Shown piece after piece: positions 44,101-52,877 of a DNA stretch of 64,000 nucleotides. The position numbers and the translations under genes were made by a program. Under the pieces are notes generated by a model that searched no databases, was not told the origin of the DNA, and worked only from the letters and a program-made list of their open reading frames with translations. How positions within the stretch are numbered: position 1 is the stretch's first letter; each line of letters starts with the position of its first letter. The stretch is from JADLBR01 sp964651705 (GTDB lineage Bacteria; Verrucomicrobiota; Verrucomicrobiia; JADLBR01): assembly GCA_964651705.1 (NCBI GenBank), contig CAZYWZ010000011.1:1-64000 (forward strand), written 5' to 3'.

Positions 44101-44823
44101 GAAATGGGCGCGCTCACTTCCGGGGTGGCGATCCCGTTCCTACCGCCCGACCACCAGGTGGATTTCCTGTTGGGCACTTGGCCTCACTGCGAGATGATCG
44201 GGGGCGACGGTATGGTCCGATCGTTCCGCTCGTTCCGCACCATCGCCTCCGTGCTGCTGCTGGGCACTCGGCCGATGGAGGCGCTGCGCCTCCGCCGGGA
44301 CGACTGGATGCGATGCGCCGGGGAGGCCCTGCTGGTCCAGATCCGAGGGACGAAGAATCGTCGGGCCTGGCGGCAGGCGGACCTCGAGATATTCGCGACC
44401 GACCCCGCCGGCGCTGAGATTGCCGCCATACTCGATGCCTCGGAGGCCACCTTCCGCGAGGCCCGCCGCACAGCGAGGGGCCGACAAGGCGGAGAGGAAT
44501 TTGTCTGCGGCAACGGCCGGGAGGGCCGGGGCCGCATCACGGGACTCTGCAACCGAGCGCTCGCTTCGGCGTGGGCCAAGTTCCGTGCGATCCCGGCCGA
44601 GGAGATCGCCAACGAGCGGGACACCAAGATGGAACTCTACGACCTGCGGCACGCCGCGGCGATCCGGGTGCTTGACCACCTGCTCCGGACCGCCAGCCCG
44701 GCCCGCCTCAATGGGGATGTCCTGGTCGCCGACGCGGCCAATCAGTTCGGCCACCACGCCGCCGTATTCCTCGCGTCCTACATTGGCACGGCGATCCTTC
44801 GGATCAATGGTGCGATGCCCTAG
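41122..44823 (+). CDS. Giant tyrosine recombinase (1233 residues)
   Basis: The C-terminal 200 residues carry the tyrosine-recombinase catalytic set: LLLGTRPMEALRLRRDDW (Arg I, about 1049), IRGTKNRRAW (Lys), LYDLRHAAAIRV (box II, with Tyr in place of the usual first His) and GHHAAVFLASYIG (His and the Tyr nucleophile, about 1220). The preceding 1000 residues have no domain I recognise; ordinary integrases are 300-450 residues long. It ends a chain of ATGA-coupled genes starting at 38109 and is likely the mobility enzyme of this accessory block. Repeats in 28-38 kb are candidate substrates. Target specificity is unknown. Confidence 0.7.
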   Translation: MIARPDSWRSGAAPGKPEKFLRAVALLEARAPLRGDTLIDDAVREWLRGQPKTRRRVLEVGPDPLAGLLDRLSRPKWLVRLEADPRFARRAAIVTFALRDACRDHPWCEAVAGRVARRLVYLAAYGYSSKDLVAIASIVRSEDGQYRLWSVWGDPPDDPRPEAIPTRTASKDNVEQFLADIRHLLERSWPRPESAAVRRERMRRRRELPLVRKEVTRALRLEASDGVPVALPHGRAWQFRDVAIAQSALAPSPMARLVGRRVLRELDELVPEALTDDVLGCAVAAWVVAIFGWSSKAALDITPWDPSGPASFAPRTLRFLTAETALSSRVPEQVIELPLPDAACRCVDELVGRTGGTPASATLGSFIGARALELFWRFVDRLAGVPRAASHLEHHAPNECLRHDLLSPAEVSLVAGRLIGPWRSACSYHFGTAARFVARIWRGHCHMHRAAGIPEPAPYRADGDRFVGQIFEGQEDPLAPYRRTIREGTGPIGAEIDYSYQAMGRRPTAEIPEAGAVLIQTEWSDALIFADKADCGGRAPRILPCPPAAREVIEIARGQPGVGARTTGDARRRWPGPMRNVLRKVSYAATTEILGTSGRAMVYGHDCDEFSPFGALGPFPLSRLLGDTAQCIDPVLRESGVNDLMAELASAMRERGLDPGLGGSLSARQPPEPEMIGTRFRQSFRIPDPTHYLWLRGVIQEIRRRTLGEESQMPSRWLEMAIVALLAWRGVTPSNIHRYRAYYRPDSLIEGGTQGDAHFAALIPQADVGLGLIPIGLGDLSGACRRIALQLHRSRGGRCILSHCPGSLKWLRRRLGSFLIEMGAGPRPTGPRDPNVAWSALAAASEFNGAMLWSPAVAAMFSGSYLVPLNYVSVRDLLSPPGGARHPLLTAWGTPWRDPHLPSSRRIDRGAHMPDLPKGIFGWEVEDGACPPNDGPPDKSDRPCCTKKVAAGLADFFAAHMDTPSRSRMRGILEAAGCKEPPIVLAQVMRRLREMGALTSGVAIPFLPPDHQVDFLLGTWPHCEMIGGDGMVRSFRSFRTIASVLLLGTRPMEALRLRRDDWMRCAGEALLVQIRGTKNRRAWRQADLEIFATDPAGAEIAAILDASEATFREARRTARGRQGGEEFVCGNGREGRGRITGLCNRALASAWAKFRAIPAEEIANERDTKMELYDLRHAAAIRVLDHLLRTASPARLNGDVLVADAANQFGHHAAVFLASYIGTAILRINGAMP

Positions 44824-44867
44824 CCGGCGTCGGATTCCGTTTCCGGAGGAAATGGTGCACTTTGGGA

Positions 44868-46739
44868 TCACCCCTCGGCGGGGATGATCTTTTGAACGAG
44901 GCGCTCGATGCCATCGCGAGCGTATTCGGAGGGGGGGTAGAGGCTCTGGGCCTTGAGGTACCATGCGAGGCTGGAGCCGGTCTGGTCCCTTTTCTCCAGG
45001 TCCTGCGCGGTGCGAAGGCTCCGGACGAAGTCGGCGGCCTGGGTGGTGAAGTCGGCGCGGAGCTGGTTGAGCTTGTTATCGTCGGGGAAGTCCTTGAAGA
45101 CCTTCTCGATGCTCTCCCAGGCGCCGGCGTGGTCGTTGCGGCGTGCGATCTCCTGGGCGCGGATGACGGCGCCCTCGATGATCTGCATGTCATCGAGGAC
45201 CTTCCGCAGCGTCTCCTGTTTGTCGGGGTACAGGGCGGTGGCCGCGATGAAGCGGACCTTGTCGTCGAAGATGTGACGGAAGTTCTTTTGCTGGATGAGC
45301 CGATCCAGGTCGACGAGGGCCTGCTGCTGGACATCGGTCTGGCTGAAGATCGTGGCTGAGACCTTGGCCAGTTCCGGGTTGCGTGGCCAGATCTCGGTGG
45401 CGAGGCGGAGCTGTTCCTCGAGGGTCGCGCGGTCGCCGGAGACCGCGGCGGTGCGGGCCTTGGCGAGGTGCATCGAGCTGATAGTGCGTGCGGTCTCGAT
45501 GGCGGCCATGGGCTTCGATGCGTCAAAGTCGGTGGCGATGGACTGCAGTTCCTTGCAGAGCTGCTCCGAGCGCTCGTAATCCTTGACCTCGAGCGCCGAG
45601 AGGAGCTGATTGCTGAGCTGGGCGAATCGCAGGGCCTGCCGCTTCTCCTCGCGCTTCAGCGAACGCACTTCGGGCATGTATTCCCCCAAGACGAAGGTTT
45701 CGGACAGGCGCTCGGTGGCGCTGGTGAGCTCATTCTTCCCCAAGAGGAATCGGAAGGCCTCAACGCCCTCGGCAACGTCGCGCATGGCCTCGCTGGCCAA
45801 GGAGTCGAGGACACCGAGCGTGGGTGGCAGACCGGAAGCATCGGTGAGGAGCTTTTCGGTCTCTTTGCCGACGGCGAGCTTGGTGTCCCCATCGGCGAAA
45901 ACGGATCGGTAGAAGCGGCTGGCGATGACGACGTGCTGGAAGCGCCGCTGGAGGAAGAACTGCATGACCAGCGCCTGGAACTCGATCTTCGCCTGAAACT
46001 CGGAGGCCTGGGTCTTGAGCTGGTTGGCCTTCATCATGCCGTTGACCTCGGCCAGCCGGGTGATGAAGGGCTGCAGGCCGATGTCACGTTTCAGCTCTTG
46101 CTCTTTGGACCACTGCGCGGCAAGGGCGGGATTGTTGGGGGGCGTTTCGCCGAGCCGATTGTTTTCGGCCCTCATTCGGGCATTCCACTCCAGCGAGCGC
46201 TTCTCGTCGGTGAGGACCTTCTGGGCCAGTTGGATGCGGCCCACCTCGCGTTTCGAAAGCCACACCGTGTAAACCGCGTTCGCCAGGGCGTCGCAGAGAT
46301 TGGCATCGATGCGATACTGGGATGCCTTGGGCAGAAGACTCCAGGCGACGTTGACCTTGGAGGCGTCAGTGTTATCCGGGCCAAGCAACGACGCGATGCG
46401 CCCGAGGACCTCCTGATATCCCTCTTCCTCCTCGGCAGTCTGCCCGGCCGCGTTTAGAAACTTCTCGAACCGGGAGCGGAAGATACGGTTGTCGGTGATC
46501 TTCCAGAGTTTCCCATCCCAGCTGATCACCTCATTGCCTATGTCGATGGCGGGCAAGTCCTTGCCGAGGAATTTCGACGTGCCCTGCGTGGGATCCTCGG
46601 GCGGCTTCTGCTGGGAAGGGGCGGGGACCGCTTGTGCCACCGGTTCCACCGCGGTGACGGGAAGGATGCTCGGGGCCTGGGCCCGCGCCAACCCTCCAAA
46701 CACGGCCAGTGCAAACGCGATCAAAACGTGGCGTCCCAT
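44868..46739 (-). CDS. Secreted or periplasmic TPR-like helical repeat protein
   Basis: 623 residues from ATG 46739. Signal peptide MGRHVLIAFALAVFGGLARA, then a Pro-rich linker. The remainder is alpha-helical with repeat-like blocks (DRATLEEQLRLATEIWPRNP, DHAGAWESIEKVFKDFPDDN) typical of TPR solenoids that scaffold envelope complexes. The 134-residue gene upstream ends 2 nt before its ATG, so they form an operon. Confidence 0.65.
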   Translation of the reverse strand: MGRHVLIAFALAVFGGLARAQAPSILPVTAVEPVAQAVPAPSQQKPPEDPTQGTSKFLGKDLPAIDIGNEVISWDGKLWKITDNRIFRSRFEKFLNAAGQTAEEEEGYQEVLGRIASLLGPDNTDASKVNVAWSLLPKASQYRIDANLCDALANAVYTVWLSKREVGRIQLAQKVLTDEKRSLEWNARMRAENNRLGETPPNNPALAAQWSKEQELKRDIGLQPFITRLAEVNGMMKANQLKTQASEFQAKIEFQALVMQFFLQRRFQHVVIASRFYRSVFADGDTKLAVGKETEKLLTDASGLPPTLGVLDSLASEAMRDVAEGVEAFRFLLGKNELTSATERLSETFVLGEYMPEVRSLKREEKRQALRFAQLSNQLLSALEVKDYERSEQLCKELQSIATDFDASKPMAAIETARTISSMHLAKARTAAVSGDRATLEEQLRLATEIWPRNPELAKVSATIFSQTDVQQQALVDLDRLIQQKNFRHIFDDKVRFIAATALYPDKQETLRKVLDDMQIIEGAVIRAQEIARRNDHAGAWESIEKVFKDFPDDNKLNQLRADFTTQAADFVRSLRTAQDLEKRDQTGSSLAWYLKAQSLYPPSEYARDGIERLVQKIIPAEG

Positions 46740-46741
46740 AC

Positions 46742-47146
46742 TCAAGTCTTCTTCATGTCCTGGACGACGACGACACCGCCGCCGCCGATCTCCACGCGCA
46801 AGTTGAACCTCTGCCCCCGTTGCACGTTGATGTGATTCAGTTCCTCGGGCATCAGGACCGGAAGCGGTCCAGAGCCGTCCTCCTGCTCGACGAGGATGGA
46901 AAACATCCGCCCCTTCGCCGGGTTCCATCCGAGCGATATATCCACGGTGCCCTGAACCTTATACACATTGCCCCTGAGGCTGTTGGCGTTCTCCATGTAG
47001 GCCCTCATGTCCAGGGGCTGAAGCGTACGATACGGGTCGCCGAAATAGGCGCAAAGAACCCAACCGCCCGCGGTGGCCGCCCCGCAAAGGAACAGGACCG
47101 CCGCCCACCATCCAGGGCCGACCCCGGAACTCCCACGCCGCGCCAT
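46742..47146 (-). CDS. Small inner-membrane protein with an OB-like outward domain
   Basis: 134 residues from ATG 47146. One N-terminal membrane segment (WWAAVLFLCGAATAGGWVLC), then a beta-rich domain (YKVQGTVDISLGWNPAKGRM, RFNLRVEIGGGGVVVV) that looks like a nucleic-acid-unrelated OB or SH3 barrel. Operon partner of the TPR-like protein. I know no function. The 294 bp upstream (47147-47440) contain the palindrome TCCCCAATTGGGGA (47198-47211) and no gene. Confidence 0.55.
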   Translation of the reverse strand: MARRGSSGVGPGWWAAVLFLCGAATAGGWVLCAYFGDPYRTLQPLDMRAYMENANSLRGNVYKVQGTVDISLGWNPAKGRMFSILVEQEDGSGPLPVLMPEELNHINVQRGQRFNLRVEIGGGGVVVVQDMKKT

Positions 47147-47440
47147 CACGCTCTCCAGTTCGCACCCAAATCCAGCAGCGGCCACGGGATTAGCGGTTCC
47201 CCAATTGGGGACTCACGAACGCAGGAAGCCAGGACCACGCAGGAATGGCATTCTGGACGAAGGTTCAATTCCTGACTGCCTGAGTTCCTGATCGGGAAAA
47301 TCGTCATGGCCCATTCAGCGCCACTGGTGGCTCGCGTCATGAGCGCCGAGAGCCCGACTGACCCCTTGGCGTCCATCGCGGCCTTCTGGCGAAACCCCCG
47401 CAATCCACCCGCTTCCTTCTCTTGGCGCATCAGTCTTCCC

Positions 47441-47998
47441 CTACTTCCCCTGCCGGCAGATCGCCTTCTCCGCAAAGTCGAAATCGTCCACCGGCGCCCG
47501 CGGATCGATCCGCACTTCGGCGAAATCCGCGTTCCCAATCACAAGCAGAACCCTTGCGATCGCCTTCAAATCGACGCCCTTGGGAGGCGTGAAATGCAGC
47601 TCCAACTCCTCATTCTTGGCGAGCGTCGCGGGCTTCTGAAATCCCGTCACCCGGTCGGAACCCTTCTTATAACTGAAATAGCTGCTTGGCTCATCGCTGG
47701 CACCCAGGGCCTTCCGCTCCTTGTCGAAGTAGTAGGCCTTGGCAAACGCCAACCGCAAGCCATCCTCCCGGCACTTGACCGAGGCGATCACGCTCGGAAG
47801 ATCCGCCCTCCACTCCCGTACCGTATCGTCCCAGCGGTAGCCTTTCATGCGAAAAGCGAGCGACTCGATATCCATCGGCGATCCTTGCACGACGGCGCAC
47901 GCCAGCCCACAAGCCACCACAACCAAAAAGAGAACGCATCCCAGCCTGCGCTGCGCCCCATGCCCAGAGATTCCTATTCCCACTTTCCGCCTATCCAT
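47441..47998 (-). CDS. Secreted hypothetical protein
   Basis: 185 residues, ATG 47998, with a signal-type hydrophobic core CVLFLVVVACGLACAVVQG near residue 22. The mature part is beta-rich (ELELHFTPPKGVDLKAIARV) and has no recognised domain. It stands alone between the TPR pair and the RHS cluster. Confidence 0.55.
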   Translation of the reverse strand: MDRRKVGIGISGHGAQRRLGCVLFLVVVACGLACAVVQGSPMDIESLAFRMKGYRWDDTVREWRADLPSVIASVKCREDGLRLAFAKAYYFDKERKALGASDEPSSYFSYKKGSDRVTGFQKPATLAKNEELELHFTPPKGVDLKAIARVLLVIGNADFAEVRIDPRAPVDDFDFAEKAICRQGK

Positions 47999-48276
47999 TG
48001 TTCTCTCTGTGTTTCATCGCAATTGCTAGAGCCTCCCACGCCCGCCGGCCAGGAAGACTTATCGATCTGTCCTCAGCCCATCCGCCTACGCAAAACGATG
48101 CGCCATTCGCGAAAGCCCAAAGACGTGACCCCGATGGCGTCCTCAACATGATCCGTTGCCGAACGATGCAGCCGAGCACCCTGCTTCAAGACGAAGCCTC
48201 TGTCATAAATGCCCGGACTGACCGTTCGCGCGAACGTAACTAGTTCCATCCTTGCTCTGAAATCCGAGGCTTCCGA

Positions 48277-48669
48277 TCATTTTAAGTTACAGTCGTCAAA
48301 CTGACCTCGACTCTTAGGATCACGGTGTATCAGCCAAATCAAGTCCCCGATTACCGCAACTAAAAGCATTACGGCACAGATGACGGCCATCAGCGCGTCA
48401 CTTGCGTCGCCGCACAGGAACAAGATGGTGGCGCAGATGACGGCAATAGATGCCAAGCAAAATCCGACCCAATGCTGGAGGCGTCTTGCATTATCACTTG
48501 GCCATGGTCTGCTCCGTGTGATTACCGCAAAAACGGTGTATGCAACAGCAAATCCCACGCCCGAAGCTAGCCCTCCAGCCAATCCCATATGGCGTCTGAA
48601 AAGCCATCCGACAAAGCCTCCAAAAGCCGCAACGACGAGCAGAAGCAACCAGCGCGATTGTGTTTTCAT
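48277..48669 (-). CDS. Four-helix membrane protein, candidate immunity protein
   Basis: 130 residues from ATG 48669. Four clear membrane segments (WLLLLVVAAFGGFVGWLF, GLAGGLASGVGFAVAYTVFA, CLASIAVICATILFLC, ALMAVICAVMLLVAVIG). It begins 37 nt after the stop of the RHS gene on the same strand, the usual place for an immunity gene. Immunity to a membrane-active RHS tail is inference; it may be an unrelated membrane protein. Confidence 0.55.
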   Translation of the reverse strand: MKTQSRWLLLLVVAAFGGFVGWLFRRHMGLAGGLASGVGFAVAYTVFAVITRSRPWPSDNARRLQHWVGFCLASIAVICATILFLCGDASDALMAVICAVMLLVAVIGDLIWLIHRDPKSRGQFDDCNLK

Positions 48670-48705
48670 TTCATTGTGGCGTGTCGCTACACATTCCAAG
48701 AGTCT

Positions 48706-51700
48706 TTAAAAAGGAACCGGGATATTCCCTGCGTGCTGAAGGCCAGCGTCCACCGCTCCGCCTATAGCGCCCATTCCCACAGCCTCGCCTACCGCGAGGC
48801 CCCAACCGCACATGCCGCCTGTCATTCCAATCACGCCCCCAACAAGGGTAGCCTTCCCGACGTTGCCCCAGCAGATCCCCGGATCGGGGTCAAGCAGTTC
48901 CTCAGTGAGTCCCCAGACGAACCCACCAAGAGCTCCGACTCCAGCGCCCGCAAGCGGGGCAAATTCTCCAGTGGGATCGCCGTCGGTATCAACGCGATTG
49001 AACACATAACGATCAAGGTTAAGATCACCGCCCCTAAACCTGATGTTGTCATACTGAGAAAACCTCCCCAGATCTCCACAATACGCACGTGCCCTGTAGT
49101 GGTAGAGCCCGGTCTCGGCATCCCATTCCCGGCCGGTGAACAGGAAGCGGTTGCCGAAGGCGGAGTCGGCAATGGGTGCGCGTGACGCGTCGAGGATTGT
49201 GGCAGACCCGAAGACCTCGTAGCGGTATTCCTCGACGAGGTTGCCGGAGGCGTCGCTCAGGGCGACGGTGCTTCCGAGCCAGTCGGCGTGATAGAACACA
49301 ACGGTGCCAGATGTGTGGTCGACCCTCGCCACCGGCCTATCAATGCCGGGTTCGAAGATGTACGAGACGGGGTGTTGGGTCGCCGTGTCGTACTCCTCGA
49401 TGAGATCGTCTTCAAAATTCAGGTACCACACGGGGGCACCGGCGCCGAGGGTTTTTCCAGCACGCTGCCCGAAGGCGTCGTAGTGGTAGCGGATCGTTTC
49501 ACCCGTCGAAGTTTTGGAAGCCTCGATGATGTGTCCCCACGCGTTGTGGGCGTAGGACCAGGCGTTCCACCCGAGGAGGTCGCCGCGAGCGTTGTAGCTC
49601 AACGTGGCGCTCATGCCGCCGGAGAGTGCGATGTAGCGGTTCAGGTCATCGACGGTGTAGGCGGTGGCCTGGCCGTTGAAGGTGCTTTGGATGCGGTTCC
49701 CGGCGTTGTCATAGGTGAAGGTTTCCCCTTGGGCGGCCTGGGCCGCGTCGTAGCCTGCGGTAGCGTTGGCGGCGTCGTACTTGACGCCGGTGATCTGGCC
49801 CATGGCATCGTGGCGGTATGCGTCGCCGATGGCGTTGGTCATCGCGCCGTAGACGGTCCACGATCGGTTGCCCGCGGCGTCGAAGCCGTAGTGCCATTCG
49901 CGGAGCGTGCCCCCGCTGGCCGCCAGCGCCTGATCCGTAAGCCGGCTCATGGTGTCATAAGCGTAGGAGGTGGAGAGGCCGTTCGCAAGCGTGCGGAGGG
50001 TGCGGCGGCCATGGGTGTCGTAATCGTACGTGGCCAGGGTGGCGCCGTCCTTCTTGATCTCCGCGATGTTGCCATCCCCATCGTACAGGTACGTGACCTG
50101 CATGCCGGAGGGATAGACGATCTCCTTGAGCAAGCCGTCCGCCCAATATGTCAGCTGGGCCGATCGGCCATTCTGCGTCAGCGAGGCCAGGCGTCCTTCG
50201 GCATCATACGTAAACGCTTGTGCCACCGTGACCCCGGCGGACTGTGCGTTCGCCGACGTCAACTGGGCATTCGTGTAGCCGAAAGTCAGCGTGCCGCTGC
50301 GACCGAGGTGGTTCCAGTCGATCTGGGCGATGCGCCCGGCGGCGTCGCGCTGGTAGGTGGCAGTGGCCTGGCCGCCGCGGGCCTGCCACTGGGCGATGTC
50401 GCGGTTGGGGTCGAAGGCGCGGGTGTCCTTCGCGCCATCGGGGAACGCGAATTCCAGTTCCAGTCCGTCCTGCTCGCGCATGTAGGAACCCGAGCGGACG
50501 GCTGGTTCGGTGACGCGGGCGTTCGGGTTGGCGGCCTCCCCGATCCACGCCGCGGCGTGGTCGTGTTTCGCGGTGTAGCGCTTGTTGCGGAAGTCATCGA
50601 CGGTCTTCCATGAGCGGTCGGCATTCCAGGCCAAATGCGCCTCCGCGCCGAGTGCGTCGCGAAGAAGATTGGGCATGTCCAGGTCATCGTACCCGACATC
50701 GACGGCGTGGTTCAGGGGGTCGGTGATGCCGCTCAGGTTGCCCCGGGCGTCGTATTCCAGCGCGGTCTGAGCGTTGAGCGGATCGGTGATCGTCTCGATG
50801 CGCTGCGTGTCCGCGTTGCGCGCGAGGGTCCACTCTCCGCCGCCGCGGCGGAAGGCGACAAAGTTGCCTCTGGCGCTGTAGTCGTATTCCGTGACGGCGC
50901 CCTCGGGCGAGGAGATGCGCGTGAGGAGACTGTCACCGAGGTGTTCCGCGTAGGTGTAGGTCCAAATGCGCGAGACCCCGCTCTCGATGCGCGTGTCGGT
51001 GAGGACTCGGTCGAAATTGTTGTACGTCAACTCACGGACCAAGACATCGGCGTCGTTGTAGATTCGGATGGGTCGCCCGCGGGTGTCGCGCTCGATCCGG
51101 CGCACAACCCCCGCGGCGTTGGTCACTCGGATTCGCCGCCCCTCGGTGTCGAATTCCGTCTCGGAGATCTCTCCCGCCGGATTCGTGACGGTGATCTTCT
51201 TGGTCGGCGCGAACATGTGGGCGCCGGGGTGGATCTCGTAGGCGTACAGGGTCGCGCGTCCGAGCGCGTCGAACGTCCGGAGGACGCGTCCGTTGGCGGC
51301 GTCGTAATCGGCGCGGTAAAGGATGGAGTTCGTGCCGCCCTGATTCTGGACGATCTTGTAGAGCTTCCCGTTCACCGGGCCGTGGCCCTCGTATGAATAG
51401 CGGATGACCTTGGTGCCATCGATCGCGGTGAAGGTTTGGGTGGTGTTGCCCTCCTGGGTCTGGAGCTTGATGTTCTCGCCCGTGGCGGAGCGCGTCATCT
51501 CCATGACCGGCAGGCTGTAGATCTGGCCCTGTTCCCCGGCCCATTCGGGCTGTTCCCCATGGGTGATCACGTAATTCCACGGGCCGTCCGACTTGATGGC
51601 GTACCGATTGGCGGGGTCCCAGGTCAGGGTGGTCCCGACGGCGAAGTGGTTCGTATGACTCATGCCGGGGAATGGTGTGGACGGGTAGGCGAACGCGTCC

Positions 51701-52512
51701 GCGTCGCCGTCGGGATGCGCGATGCGGACCAGTCGGCTGGTGGTACCGCTGCCGTCAAACGTCAGCGCGTAGGCATCGCCGTTGACCTGAATGGCGGCGA
51801 CGCGGCCATCGCCCCCATACGTGACATCGAGGATCGTCGTGCTGGTGGCGGGCTCGTAGATGCGCGAAGTCTTGTTCTCGGGACCGAGGCGCTCCCAGTG
51901 GAAAGTTCGGCCCTTGTCGGTGCGCATGGATTCGATGCGGCCCTGGCGGAACACGACCCGCCAGCCGTCCCAGCGCGTCATGGTGATCTGGTCGCCATCG
52001 ATCTCTCCCTCCCACCGCATGTGCTGCGAATAGAAGCGAGATTCCCCTTCCGGCAGGGGGTTGCCTTCTTCATCGACGGCGCTCTGCTGCATGTAGCCGA
52101 TGCGACCGTTTGGATACAGGACCTTATACTGGTCCTCTCGCACCTGGGCAATGCAGGCCTCGAGGATCGAGCAGCTCCAGCCAACCCAGCCATGGGAGCG
52201 TCCGCTCAGATGGCGCATCTGGCGGAAGGCGTCGCCATCGGGGAGACCGCTGGACAGCGTGCGGTTCGGCTCTGTGGCTCCGCTCTCGAAGACGAAGCGG
52301 AGAGGGATGCGAAGCCCGTCGCCAAAGTCGATGTCGCGGACATCGAGGTTGTAGAATGCCGTACCCTCAGCGGACGCGAAGCCCAGCATGGGACTTTGCG
52401 GTTCCCATGTGACGTCAATGGCTCGGCCGATGCATTGGAGGGTGGTGAATGTCGCGACCAGCAACACCGTCCGCCAAGCGCGAGAACGCAGAATGCAAAA
52501 TGGGTTTAGCAT
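48706..52512 (-). CDS. RHS-repeat secreted protein
   Basis: 1268 residues, ATG 52512, N-terminal hydrophobic export signal (AWRTVLLVATFTTLQCIG). The body has many YD/RHS repeats (YDADGNIAEIKKDG, YDYDTHGRRTLRTL) and the RHS core near the C-terminus, FTGREWDAETGLYHYRARAY (about 1125). The last about 90 residues are Gly-rich and hydrophobic (AGAGVGALGGFVWGLTEELL), either a linker to a lost toxin or a membrane-inserting tip. RHS proteins form a cage around a C-terminal toxin and act in competition. A membrane protein follows as possible immunity. Confidence 0.8.
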   Translation of the reverse strand: MLNPFCILRSRAWRTVLLVATFTTLQCIGRAIDVTWEPQSPMLGFASAEGTAFYNLDVRDIDFGDGLRIPLRFVFESGATEPNRTLSSGLPDGDAFRQMRHLSGRSHGWVGWSCSILEACIAQVREDQYKVLYPNGRIGYMQQSAVDEEGNPLPEGESRFYSQHMRWEGEIDGDQITMTRWDGWRVVFRQGRIESMRTDKGRTFHWERLGPENKTSRIYEPATSTTILDVTYGGDGRVAAIQVNGDAYALTFDGSGTTSRLVRIAHPDGDADAFAYPSTPFPGMSHTNHFAVGTTLTWDPANRYAIKSDGPWNYVITHGEQPEWAGEQGQIYSLPVMEMTRSATGENIKLQTQEGNTTQTFTAIDGTKVIRYSYEGHGPVNGKLYKIVQNQGGTNSILYRADYDAANGRVLRTFDALGRATLYAYEIHPGAHMFAPTKKITVTNPAGEISETEFDTEGRRIRVTNAAGVVRRIERDTRGRPIRIYNDADVLVRELTYNNFDRVLTDTRIESGVSRIWTYTYAEHLGDSLLTRISSPEGAVTEYDYSARGNFVAFRRGGGEWTLARNADTQRIETITDPLNAQTALEYDARGNLSGITDPLNHAVDVGYDDLDMPNLLRDALGAEAHLAWNADRSWKTVDDFRNKRYTAKHDHAAAWIGEAANPNARVTEPAVRSGSYMREQDGLELEFAFPDGAKDTRAFDPNRDIAQWQARGGQATATYQRDAAGRIAQIDWNHLGRSGTLTFGYTNAQLTSANAQSAGVTVAQAFTYDAEGRLASLTQNGRSAQLTYWADGLLKEIVYPSGMQVTYLYDGDGNIAEIKKDGATLATYDYDTHGRRTLRTLANGLSTSYAYDTMSRLTDQALAASGGTLREWHYGFDAAGNRSWTVYGAMTNAIGDAYRHDAMGQITGVKYDAANATAGYDAAQAAQGETFTYDNAGNRIQSTFNGQATAYTVDDLNRYIALSGGMSATLSYNARGDLLGWNAWSYAHNAWGHIIEASKTSTGETIRYHYDAFGQRAGKTLGAGAPVWYLNFEDDLIEEYDTATQHPVSYIFEPGIDRPVARVDHTSGTVVFYHADWLGSTVALSDASGNLVEEYRYEVFGSATILDASRAPIADSAFGNRFLFTGREWDAETGLYHYRARAYCGDLGRFSQYDNIRFRGGDLNLDRYVFNRVDTDGDPTGEFAPLAGAGVGALGGFVWGLTEELLDPDPGICWGNVGKATLVGGVIGMTGGMCGWGLAVGEAVGMGAIGGAVDAGLQHAGNIPVPF

Positions 52513-52550
52513 GTGACTCCGTAAGGATATCTTTAGTTTTTGGGATGTGG

Positions 52551-52868
52551 TTAGGGTTTCTTCGCTGGTGCCGCGGCGAGGGCCGCGGCCTTCGCGGTCG
52601 TCGGAAGGGTCACCGCAACGCCTTGACTTGCGCGACCCGTGGCTTTGATGCCGGCGATGGTTTGACCGTACGCCGTCATCGTGGGGAGGAACTGCTCGGC
52701 GAGTTTTGACTCGCGCGTGCCCAACTCCTTCTTGCTAGGCGGGGGCGTCGGTCCGTTCGGGTCGGAGCAGTCTTGGCCGGCAAATCCGTTTGCCGCACAT
52801 GCTAGGACGAGCGCGGCCGCGATGCCTGCGGCATGACGAGTGGTGGTGTGTTTAACGTTGGAGTTCAT
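52551..52868 (-). CDS. Small secreted hypothetical protein
   Basis: 105 residues, ATG 52868. Signal peptide-like AAGIAAALVLACAANGFAG, then a Pro-rich segment with one Cys and an Ala/Lys-rich tail. It lies 9 nt after the O-antigen-ligase-like gene and 38 nt before the RHS gene, inside the minus-strand cluster. No function known. Confidence 0.55.
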   Translation of the reverse strand: MNSNVKHTTTRHAAGIAAALVLACAANGFAGQDCSDPNGPTPPPSKKELGTRESKLAEQFLPTMTAYGQTIAGIKATGRASQGVAVTLPTTAKAAALAAAPAKKP

Positions 52869-52877
52869 ATGGCTTCC

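Noticed and set aside
47220..47300. tRNA-like GGTTCAATTCC word
   Set aside because: The T-stem and acceptor cannot pair; no cloverleaf forms.
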